A stretch of 39,321 nt of DNA from Emticicia agri (lineage in GTDB: Bacteria > Bacteroidota > Bacteroidia > Cytophagales > Spirosomataceae), in the NCBI GenBank assembly GCA_945860265.1, contig CAMAQF010000035.1, positions 1 through 39,321 on the forward strand. Reading direction: 5' to 3'. Made by a program: the position numbers and the translations under genes. Positions 1 through 6,575 of this stretch are shown piece after piece (the stretch's first letter is position 1; every line of letters starts with the position of its first letter). The notes beneath the pieces are model-generated. The model was given only the letters and a program-made list of their open reading frames with translations, made no database searches and was not told where the DNA came from.

Positions 1-1
1 G

Positions 2-352
2 CTCTATCCAGTTTTGGGAGAGGCATTTAGACTAAAAGAATTATTTGACGATTTTTGGGATTTTAAAGATGTAGAAGAAGCAACAGCTTTCCTTTCTTAT
101 TGGTGTGATTTAGTCAATCAAACTTCCATTCAGCCTTTTAAAAAATTTACAAATACCCTCAAATCACATTGGTCAGGAATAATCAATTTCATAAAAACAG
201 GTATCACAAATGGAATCCTTGAAAGCATAAATGCAAAAATTCAACTGGCAAAAAAAAGAGCAAGGGGTTTTAGGAATATCAAAAATCTCATCAACATGAT
301 TTACTTCATTGCTGGTAAACTCAAATTTAATTACCCACTCTATTCAACATAG
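2..352 (+). mobile_element. ISL3-family transposase, C-terminal part (cut by window start)
   Basis: The frame is open from base 2 and encodes the last ~117 residues of a DDE transposase. The stretch LGEAFRLKELFDDFWD, the later GITNGILESINAKIQLAK and the tail RARGFRNIKNLINMIYF are typical of the C-terminal part of ISL3 transposases, where the conserved E of the DDE triad lies in the N-G-x-x-E-S-x-N segment. The apparent TTG start at 14 is internal, so the N-terminal two thirds lie outside the window. The stop codon overlaps what looks like the right end of the element (ending in GACCC at 356), and the next bases TAATTTAT (357-364) could be an 8-bp target duplication. Family assignment is by motif recall; the IS subtype cannot be named. 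Confidence 0.8.
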
Positions 353-368
353 ACCCTAATTTATTTTT

Positions 369-858
369 CCGTCGATTTTAATCGACGGAAATAATAGTTC
401 AGATAAATTAAGTTCCATCAGAACGGTGAATTTATTTCATGGTTTGTTCCAATCGAACTCTAAAAAACTATATAATTTATTTTACCGTCGATTAAAATCG
501 ACGGAAATAATAGTTCAGATAAGTTAAGTTCCATCGGAACGGTGAATTTATTTCATGGTTCGTTCCAATCGAACTCTAAAAAACTATATAATTTATTTTA
601 CCGTCGATTTTAATCGACGGAAATAATAGTCCCGATAAGTTAAGTTCTTCCATCGGAACGGTGAATTTATTTCATGGTTCGTTCCAATCGAACTCTAAAA
701 CACTATATAATTTATTTTACCGTCGATTTTAATCGACGGAAATAATAGTTCAGATAAGTTAAGTTCTTCCATCGGAACGGTGAATTTATTTCATGGTTCG
801 TTCCGATGGAACTCTAAAGAGCTATATACTTTATTTTTCCGTCGATTAAAATCGACGG
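369..858. repeat. Tandem array of palindromic repeats (4 units plus a terminal palindrome)
   Basis: Four near-identical units of 116, 116, 119 and 119 bp fill most of the 603-bp non-coding gap. Each begins with the 20-bp hairpin CCGTCGATT-(TT or AA)-AATCGACGG at 369-388, 485-504, 601-620, 720-739 and 839-858. The central dinucleotide is TT, AA, TT, TT, AA in order. Each unit also carries a second dyad around TTCCATCGGAACG. In the fourth unit it is a perfect 13-bp stem (767-779 with 799-811, 19-nt loop); in units 1-3 the right arm has drifted. Units 3 and 4 share a 3-bp TTC insertion. No ORF or promoter is evident inside. The layout resembles a REP/BIME-type array, but I do not recognise the family. 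Confidence 0.9.
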
Positions 859-956
859 CAACAAAATTTAGCCGAGCCTATGGCTCTGCCTAAAAGAGTT
901 ACTCAAAAACATACTTTTTAAGAACATCCCCAATCTAAAATGTCAGCAAAAAATGT

Positions 957-1418
957 TTATTGTTTTTTCTTACCTAAAATATATCCTAAGCCTAAATTTG
1001 CTCTAAAAACCCCTAAATCAAAATTTTTATTGGCATAAGGAGAAAGTTCAAAAACAATTTGAAATCTTGGCAACTTTTCAATTGGAGAAGTTCTGACACC
1101 AGCATTAAAACAGAATCCCTCTAAAGGTGATTGCTTTGAAGCATCTGGATTTAAAGCATTCAAGAAATTGGCCTTTACTCCCACTCCAACGTAAAATTTA
1201 GCTCGTTCTGATTTATTCAAATTAAACATTGGAGAAACCTCTGTGCTTAATGATGAAAAGTAAGAATTCATCTGAAATCTAAAATCAGCCCAAACAGCTT
1301 TATTTGGATTTGTGGCAATCGAAAATATCGAATTGAAAGGATAATATGTAAATGCTTGTGCCTGTGAAAGTTGAGCGATTGATACGAAAGCTATTATTAA
1401 AAGTGGTTTTTTGGGCAT
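957..1418 (-). CDS. Small exported protein, probable outer-membrane beta-barrel
   Basis: 153 residues starting with a clear signal peptide (lysines at 3-4, a hydrophobic stretch, then cleavage after the AQAQ-like region near residue 21). The mature part alternates polar and hydrophobic residues in short segments (for example FRFQMNSYF, KFYVGVGVKANFL and FRANLGLGYIL) and ends just after an aromatic-containing strand with GKKKQ. This is the pattern of small Bacteroidota outer-membrane barrels with an OmpW/OprF-like fold. No specific family was recognised. It is the last gene of a minus-strand run downstream of the MarR gene (61-nt gap), so co-transcription with the regulator is possible. Function unknown. 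Confidence 0.7.
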   Translation of the reverse strand: MPKKPLLIIAFVSIAQLSQAQAFTYYPFNSIFSIATNPNKAVWADFRFQMNSYFSSLSTEVSPMFNLNKSERAKFYVGVGVKANFLNALNPDASKQSPLEGFCFNAGVRTSPIEKLPRFQIVFELSPYANKNFDLGVFRANLGLGYILGKKKQ

Positions 1419-1479
1419 ATTGGGTAGAGGTTTTCACTATAAAACTAGAAGAAATAGATTTTTATTCTCAGCAATTTGT

Positions 1480-1950
1480 TTAAATTATTTCGTTTTCTAA
1501 AACGAGCGTTTCTTTAGCTTTGCTGTTTTGCTCATCAACTAAGCGGTTTATTTCTTTGATTACTTCAAAAAATAACGCCAATTTCTCGGCTGGAATTTGC
1601 TCTTGAATCATCTTATTAAAAATGATTACACCTTCACGAGAAAAACTTCTTTTCTTTCGACCCTCTTCGGTCAAAAAGACTCGTACAAAACGCTTATCGT
1701 CGGGGTCTATCTCACGAGAAATCCAACCTTTTTCTTCAAGGGTTTTTAGCATTCTGGTTAAGCTTCGCGGCTCCATTCCAATCGAAGGGCCGATTTTGGT
1801 CGCAGGAGTGCCTTTTTCTGAGTCAATATTTAGCAAAACGTAGCCAATGGCCATCGTCATATCATTCGGATTGGCATAAGCATTATACATTCTTGAAATA
1901 GAATGCCATGCCCATTTTATATAAAAATCTATCGTTTTTTCCTTTTTCAT
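1480..1950 (-). CDS. MarR-family transcriptional regulator
   Basis: 157 residues from the ATG at 1950. A longer reading to 2004 would begin at a non-ATG codon and run through the promoter and operator, so it is rejected. The winged-helix region around GTPATKIGPSIGMEPRSLTR, followed by LEEKGWISREIDPDDKR and the beta-wing segment, is characteristic of MarR regulators. In Bacteroidota this particular sequence type is often found near fatty-acid beta-oxidation genes, but none is adjacent here. The upstream perfect dyad at 1992-2015 next to a TACTTTTG promoter element suggests autorepression. The acidic C-terminal tail (KETLVLENEII) is unremarkable. The family call is firm; the ligand and regulon are unknown. 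Confidence 0.9.
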   Translation of the reverse strand: MKKEKTIDFYIKWAWHSISRMYNAYANPNDMTMAIGYVLLNIDSEKGTPATKIGPSIGMEPRSLTRMLKTLEEKGWISREIDPDDKRFVRVFLTEEGRKKRSFSREGVIIFNKMIQEQIPAEKLALFFEVIKEINRLVDEQNSKAKETLVLENEII

Positions 1951-1977
1951 TGGTTTATTTAACTTTTCGACTCTACG

Positions 1978-1985
1978 CAAAAGTA
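1978..1985 (-). promoter_or_regulatory. -7 box of the marR promoter
   Basis: On the minus strand this reads TACTTTTG, an exact match to the Bacteroidota -7 consensus TAnnTTTG. Predicted transcription start is near 1971, giving a leader of ~21 nt before the ATG at 1950. A TTG lies 16 nt upstream inside the operator dyad, shorter than the usual 19-21 nt spacing. Confidence 0.55.
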
Positions 1986-1991
1986 TAAAAA

Positions 1992-2015
1992 AAACAGTAT
2001 GCAAGCATACTGTTT
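1992..2015. promoter_or_regulatory. Probable MarR operator (perfect inverted repeat)
   Basis: Two perfect 11-bp arms, AAACAGTATGC and GCATACTGTTT, separated by AA. The site sits just upstream of the -7 box of the MarR gene, covering the region where the -33 element should be. Size and symmetry fit MarR dimer operators, so autorepression is inferred. Confidence 0.75.
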
Positions 2016-2069
2016 AAATACATTTTTCAAAATGTCTGTATTTTTCAGGAAATATGATTAAATATCCTA

Positions 2070-2810
2070 TCAATCTATTTCAATTGCATGAGTTTTGGCA
2101 TTAAAAAGGTATGTTTTTTTATTTCCCAAATATATAAAATTTACCAGATTGGTTTGGTCATCAAACATTTCTAGCATCAAGTTATTATAAAGAATATATC
2201 CTTTAAAATCTTGACTATTAGGGATTTCGACATATATCCAAGTGGCATCGCCTTCTAATTCTTTGCCTAAAACTGTCAAGGGTTTTTTTTGTTTTTGTGG
2301 CGTAAGAATCGCAAAATGTTGCTGAATATATCTACTCAAAACGGCATTACTATTATCATTATTCCCTCCTATCATAACTTTCTGCCCGTTATTGGCTTTC
2401 GTCAAAGCGGTTTCCAAATCATCAGTAAACATTCGGATACTTATCTCCAAAGACTTTTCTTTGGCATTATACTGAATCTCAGTCAAGGAAGTATGGAAAG
2501 CGTGAACAGCCGCAGCCCCCAATGCAAGATTGATTGATTCTGTTTTTAGTTTCCCCTCCTTTTCAAGGAGGGGTGGCAAAATTCTGACGAAGTCGAATTT
2601 TGACGGGGTGGTTTGTTCCAACTGTACATATTTTAAAGCATTTATACGCAAAGAACCACCCCGTCCGAATCCGTCAGGACACCCCTCCTTGAAAAAAGGA
2701 GGGGAAATTTTAGAACCAATCAAACCTGCCCCCGATTGGGGAGTTTTTACGCCTTCCCTATTGGGAAACATATTTATCAAAGAAAAAAATATTATTATTA
2801 TTTTTATCAT
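2070..2810 (-). CDS. DUF6702-type protein with repeat-invaded N-terminus
   Basis: 246 residues. From about residue 96 on (HAFHTSLTEIQYN, then SLEISIRMFTDDLETAL) the sequence has the hallmarks of the small exported DUF6702 family of Bacteroidota, which normally begins with a short signal peptide directly before the H-x-F-H-x-S-x-T-E motif. Here the start MIKIIIIFFSLINMF is separated from LALGAAAVHAF by ~70 residues of low-complexity sequence (residues ~17-87) encoded by dispersed palindromic repeats, including PPFFKEG and PPLLEKEG. The reading frame is kept. Whether the protein is still exported or cleaved is unclear: the hydrophobic first 15 residues could still act as a signal or anchor. The gene follows rseP by 42 nt on the same strand. 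The function of the family is unknown. Confidence 0.75.
   Translation of the reverse strand: MIKIIIIFFSLINMFPNREGVKTPQSGAGLIGSKISPPFFKEGCPDGFGRGGSLRINALKYVQLEQTTPSKFDFVRILPPLLEKEGKLKTESINLALGAAAVHAFHTSLTEIQYNAKEKSLEISIRMFTDDLETALTKANNGQKVMIGGNNDNSNAVLSRYIQQHFAILTPQKQKKPLTVLGKELEGDATWIYVEIPNSQDFKGYILYNNLMLEMFDDQTNLVNFIYLGNKKTYLFNAKTHAIEID
2553..2704. repeat. Dispersed inverted-repeat element inside the DUF6702 gene
   Basis: Both ends are short hairpins (CCCCTCC-TTTTCAA-GGAGGGG-like, at 2553-2573 and 2681-2704) and the inner arms are GACGGGGTGGTT (2601-2612) and AACCACCCCGTC (2654-2665), a perfect 12-bp pair. The core between them is about 40 nt. Peptides such as PPFFKEG...GFGRGGS, encoded by this type of element, recur in many unrelated bacterial proteins, consistent with a mobile or MITE-like repeat. 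Confidence 0.8.
2716..2769. repeat. Second repeat fragment in the DUF6702 N-terminal region
   Basis: Contains two small dyads, CCCCGATTGGGG and TTCCCTATTGGGAA, separated by a short spacer, and encodes the peptide REGVKTPQSGAG in the minus frame. It lies immediately beside the larger inverted-repeat element, so two repeat types appear stacked in the same few hundred bases. Confidence 0.5.
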
Positions 2811-2817
2811 TTTATGG

Positions 2818-2850
2818 CATAAAAATCCCCCTCTGGGGGTTTAGGGGCTG
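2818..2850. repeat. Dispersed repeat between rseP and the DUF6702 gene
   Basis: Core CCCCCTCTGGGGG followed by TTTAGGGGCT. A related copy (TTCCCTTTTAGGGGTAAGGG) lies just upstream of idi at 12983-13007. This type is frequent between genes in Bacteroidota. Confidence 0.5.
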
Positions 2851-2852
2851 GA

Positions 2853-4187
2853 CTATTTAAACAAAGCCTTAAAAGTATCATTAAATAACACAAGAACCAT
2901 CAACGTCAATAAAATGAATGTCCCTGCCTGTTGTGTGCGTTCCATGAATTTTTCAGATGGCTTGCGGCGTGTAATCATTTCGTATAATAAAACCAATACG
3001 TGGCCGCCATCGAGGGCTGGAATTGGCAAGGCGTTCATAAAAGCCAAACCCATTGATAATAAACCTGTTAAGCTCCAGAATCTCTCCCAATCCCACGATT
3101 TGCCGTACATTTGAGCCAATCCAACTGGACCACTTACAGCATTTCCTGCCGAGATATGACCCTTGAAGATACGGCCAAATCCTTGAATTTGATTTGGAAT
3201 AACCGAGAGTGCATCTTTCGCTCCTATAATGAATGATTCACCAAAAGAAAGTGAGCGTTTGTTTGTATTAAGAGTAAAAACTGAATTAAAACCAATTGTT
3301 CCTTCTTCGGTAACTATTGGACTTACTTTGACAGTTTGACCGCCTCTTTCAACCAATAAGTCAACTTTTTTACCTGATTGTTTTTTTATCGCTGCTTGAA
3401 AATCTTGGAAACAAACAATTGGTGTGCTATCAATTTTTACGATTTTATCGCCTGCTTTCAAACCTGCAGCTTCGGCTGGCATTCCTTTAGCAATTTCACC
3501 AACTTTAAATGGCAAAATTGGATCCATAAAAGGAACTTTGCTTGCTACTTTATCAATCAAATCGTTTGGCACAGGTATTTCTTTTTGTTGGCCATTACGC
3601 TCAATTGTGAAATTAGTATTTTCCTGCATCAAAGCTGCACGAACTTCGCCCGCAGATTCGTAGTCTTCACCATTTACTTTGATGATTTTGTCACCTGTTT
3701 TAATACCAATTTCTTTTGCCAATGGGTGTGCATAATAGCCTAATTTATTTACTTCTGCTCTTGAGTGATATTCTTCGCCCCAATAGAATTTTACGCCCCA
3801 GAAAATCAATATTCCGAGAATTACGTTAACGATAATTCCACCGAGCATCACAAAAAGGCGTTGCCAAGCTGGTTTCGAGCGAAATTCGTGTGGTTCGGGC
3901 GTTGAAGAAAGCTGAGAAGCATCTTTGGTTTCGTCAATCATTCCAGCAATGTCCACATAGCCACCAAGCGGAAACCAACCTAAACCGTATTCAGTATCAC
4001 CACTTTTCTTTTTCCACAAAGCAAAATTCAAAACGTTTGGTAATGGAAAAAGGAAGTCGAAGAAAATATAAAATTTATTAACCCTAATACCGAAAATACG
4101 AGCAAAAATAAAGTGTCCAAATTCGTGTAATCCGACCAAAATAGTTAATGCCAGCAAAAGCTGACCAATCATTGTTAAAATTGCCAT
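2853..4187 (-). CDS. rseP: RIP zinc metalloprotease RseP (site-2 protease)
   Basis: 444 residues, the usual length for the family. An inner-membrane intramembrane protease that cleaves anti-sigma factors and spent signal peptides. Visible features: the zinc motif HEFGH at residues 21-25 in the first transmembrane helix; two tandem PDZ domains in the middle (GDKIIKVNGEDYESAGEV and GMPAEAAGLKAGDKIVKID); and the second catalytic membrane segment with NALPIPALDGGH near residue 390. The start is chosen at the ATG giving MAILTMIGQLLLALTI before the motif. It is followed by the DUF6702 gene on the same strand. A sigma/anti-sigma pair elsewhere in the window (17095-18195) could in principle be served by it, but no link is shown. 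Confidence 0.97.
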   Translation of the reverse strand: MAILTMIGQLLLALTILVGLHEFGHFIFARIFGIRVNKFYIFFDFLFPLPNVLNFALWKKKSGDTEYGLGWFPLGGYVDIAGMIDETKDASQLSSTPEPHEFRSKPAWQRLFVMLGGIIVNVILGILIFWGVKFYWGEEYHSRAEVNKLGYYAHPLAKEIGIKTGDKIIKVNGEDYESAGEVRAALMQENTNFTIERNGQQKEIPVPNDLIDKVASKVPFMDPILPFKVGEIAKGMPAEAAGLKAGDKIVKIDSTPIVCFQDFQAAIKKQSGKKVDLLVERGGQTVKVSPIVTEEGTIGFNSVFTLNTNKRSLSFGESFIIGAKDALSVIPNQIQGFGRIFKGHISAGNAVSGPVGLAQMYGKSWDWERFWSLTGLLSMGLAFMNALPIPALDGGHVLVLLYEMITRRKPSEKFMERTQQAGTFILLTLMVLVLFNDTFKALFK

Positions 4188-4280
4188 TAGTTGACTTTGA
4201 TTTGTTTGATTTAGTTTTAGCCTAAATCAGTTTTTTAATTATGAAAAAATAAAATATTTTAATAAAAACTTCTTTTCCAT

Positions 4281-4350
4281 TTATCCACAGGCTAAAGCCA
4301 TGTGGCAATTGATATTCATAAGTTGCCCCATGGCTTTAGCCTGTGGATAA
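4281..4350. repeat. Long hairpin repeat, possible terminator
   Basis: A 28-bp inverted repeat with one mismatch (4281-4308 and 4323-4350, 14-nt loop). The arms contain TTATCCACAGGCTAAAGCCA. It lies 24 nt beyond the stop of the upstream minus-strand gene and 94 nt before the rseP start. There is no long T-run, so it looks more like a dispersed palindromic element than a classical intrinsic terminator, though it could stop transcription. Confidence 0.7.
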
Positions 4351-4373
4351 CTAAATCAACATTCCTTTTCTTT

Positions 4374-5417
4374 TTACTCCAAAACCACAGTTCCTTCTAA
4401 ATAATCGGAAGCTATATTTGGGTCATTGACCGACCACATACCAACATACGAACGATACGGAAACAAAAAACTATTGTCGTTTAAGGCAAAAATTATTTTT
4501 TTACGATACTCGGCCAATGTCTCCATCCCATTCTCCAAACGCATTTCGTTGATTCTTTGTTCATCGTTAGCATCTATTTGCCTAAAAACCCACTTATTCA
4601 GCTTGCTAGCAAAGTGGTTTCCTTGCATTGCGAGCGATTCGTCAGTTAAAATCTTAAACACATGTCTGGCAAAAAACACATCCGTTCCATTAATTGTAGC
4701 CATGATGTGCGTAGCCGAATGCGGTGTGATACGCCCATTCCGAGTAGCTGTAATTAAGTAATTAGAAAAGTTAATTGTTTGATTTTCGGGGGATTGACGA
4801 CGAATAACTGTATAGAACGGATATTGAATAATAGGCATTCCACCATCTCCACAGCCTATTTGGTCTTCTCCAGGAAAGCCGTATCTATCAAAAATATGAT
4901 CAAGTTCAGAAGCATTTTGGCGGTCAACTTTCACAATACTATCGGCAAAAGCCTCTGCCCCTAGTACCCTAAACCATTGGTCACGCTCAACAATTTTTTC
5001 TAATTTATCTTTTAAATCTTTATTTGTTTTTAGGTCAAATTCACGCTTTTTTGACAAATATTCTTTCTCAAAATTACGCCAATTTGGGTCTTGCTGAATG
5101 CCCATAAAAGCCGTTTCATCTTTAATAAAATCAAGACTAATGCCTTTTCCAGCTACTTTGAGCAAATATTTGTAAATATTGGTGGCATCGCCCAAATAGG
5201 TAGCACAAACCGCAGCGTTGAAATAATCTTTCATAAAACCACGAGGTACTGCCACAAATGCTTTATTATAATTTTCGAGAGCATCTTTATAATTGACATC
5301 AACTACCAGCAACTCCGCCTTATTAATAAAAGGATGATAGACTTTTACGAAATTTACATCTTGTGCAACAGCAAGCCGAACTCCTAAACTGAACAACAAG
5401 ACAAAAAATAACTTCAT
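4374..5417 (-). CDS. Exported protein of unknown function, TPR-like N-terminal half
   Basis: 347 residues from the ATG at 5417; the longer frame to 5438 starts with TTG and adds residues before the signal peptide. The signal peptide is MKLFFVLLFSLGVRLAVAQ. Residues ~25-110 are helical and TPR-like (YKDALENYNKAF, then FNAAVCATYLGD). A charged, probably coiled segment with many lysines follows. The second half contains ELDHIFDRYGFPGEDQIG and ITPHSATHIMATING. The IxxxYGFP..xxG motif faintly resembles DUF6624-type proteins, but I cannot assign the family. There is a -7-like TAAATTTG at 5478-5485. It is probably periplasmic. It lies upstream of rseP, separated by a long hairpin, so it is likely its own transcription unit. 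Confidence 0.75.
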   Translation of the reverse strand: MKLFFVLLFSLGVRLAVAQDVNFVKVYHPFINKAELLVVDVNYKDALENYNKAFVAVPRGFMKDYFNAAVCATYLGDATNIYKYLLKVAGKGISLDFIKDETAFMGIQQDPNWRNFEKEYLSKKREFDLKTNKDLKDKLEKIVERDQWFRVLGAEAFADSIVKVDRQNASELDHIFDRYGFPGEDQIGCGDGGMPIIQYPFYTVIRRQSPENQTINFSNYLITATRNGRITPHSATHIMATINGTDVFFARHVFKILTDESLAMQGNHFASKLNKWVFRQIDANDEQRINEMRLENGMETLAEYRKKIIFALNDNSFLFPYRSYVGMWSVNDPNIASDYLEGTVVLE

Positions 5418-5585
5418 AGAAATAAGTAATTGATTCAAAAATGTTGCTTCTCAATATTTTTACAACGAAACTACCTTCAAATTTAGCATAGTTTTAGCAA
5501 TAAGAACGAATTTTAATAAAAACTTTGTTGTTTCTTAATAGAGAAAAGACGGGAGAAACGAGACATTGGATATTAATTTTGACTG

Positions 5586-6575
5586 ATGAATACTGAAAAA
5601 TACGACATAATAATAATTGGTGGCGGGCCGATAGGCCTTGCATGCGGACTTGAAGCTCAAAAAGCAGGTTTAAGCTATTTGATTTTAGAAAAAGGTTGTT
5701 TGGTAAATTCACTTTACAATTATCCTGCGAATATGACTTTTTTCAGTACATCGGAGCGACTCGAAATTGGCGATGTGCCTTTTGTATCTAATAATGCCAA
5801 ACCTACTCGAAGCGAAGCCCTCGAATATTATCGCCGAGTTACGATTCATAAAAAGTTAAACATCCGGCTTTTTGAAGCAGTTTTGGAAGTAAAATCATCA
5901 CAAAAAGAAACTTATGAAATCATTACAAAAAAACGAACTTATGAAACTACAAACGTGGTGATTGCTTCAGGTTTTTATGATATTCCACATAAATTAGACG
6001 TAAAAGGCGAAGATTTACAAAAAGTAACTCATTATTATACTGAACCGCATTTTTATGCTTTTCAGAAGGTTTTGATTGTTGGTGCGAATAATTCGGCGGT
6101 TGATGCCGCTCTTGAAACTTGGCGAAAAGGTGCCGACGTAACGATGGTTATCAGAGGTGAAGGTGTGGGCGAAAGAGTAAAATATTGGGCAAAGCCAGAC
6201 ATCGAAAACAGAATTAAGGAAGGTTCGATAAAAGCGTTTTTCAATTCGGAAGTAGAAGAAATTACTGAAGATTCGGTTATCCTAAAAACCCCCGAAGGTG
6301 TGATAAAAGTAGAAAACGACTGGGTGATTTCGATGACTGGCTACCAGCCAAATCTAGATTTTTTGAAGAAAATTGGTATAAATCTTTCGACCGATGAAAT
6401 TATGAAACCACAATATGACGAGAATAATATGGAAACAAATCTGACAAATATTTATCTCGCAGGGGTGATTTGTGGCGGCATGAATACCCACAGTTTGTTT
6501 ATCGAGAATTCAAGAGTTCATGCCGAAAGAATTATTGAGAAGATTTGTCATAATACAAGTTTCTCCATTGCTTAA
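5586..6575 (+). CDS. ypdA: YpdA-type bacillithiol disulfide reductase
   Basis: 329 residues. A cytoplasmic FAD/NAD(P)H flavoprotein that reduces bacillithiol disulfide in organisms using bacillithiol in place of glutathione. Visible features: the FAD dinucleotide motif IIIIGGGPIG (G12, G14, G17); the family-typical NYPANMTFFSTSERLEIG segment; a second nucleotide-binding motif VLIVGANNSAVDAALE near residue 160; and the closing IYLAGVICGGMNTHSLFIENSR. It lacks the CxxC of thioredoxin reductases, as expected for YpdA. The last 44 bp overlap, tail to tail, with the convergent glycosyltransferase gene. No bsh biosynthesis gene is in the window. Confidence 0.93.
   Translation: MNTEKYDIIIIGGGPIGLACGLEAQKAGLSYLILEKGCLVNSLYNYPANMTFFSTSERLEIGDVPFVSNNAKPTRSEALEYYRRVTIHKKLNIRLFEAVLEVKSSQKETYEIITKKRTYETTNVVIASGFYDIPHKLDVKGEDLQKVTHYYTEPHFYAFQKVLIVGANNSAVDAALETWRKGADVTMVIRGEGVGERVKYWAKPDIENRIKEGSIKAFFNSEVEEITEDSVILKTPEGVIKVENDWVISMTGYQPNLDFLKKIGINLSTDEIMKPQYDENNMETNLTNIYLAGVICGGMNTHSLFIENSRVHAERIIEKICHNTSFSIA

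Noticed and set aside
353..956. CRISPR array
   Set aside because: The repeat units are ~117 bp with internal palindromes and near-identical spacers, and there are no cas genes; they are tandem repeats, not CRISPR.
1951..2004. Longer MarR start at 2004
   Set aside because: It begins with a non-ATG codon and runs across the operator and -7 box; MKKEKTIDFY at 1950 is a normal family start.
2530..2844. 104-residue plus-strand ORF with PPRPNPSGHPSLKKGG
   Set aside because: It is the reverse reading of the repeats inside the DUF6702 gene; such peptides come from repeat DNA and not from a real gene.
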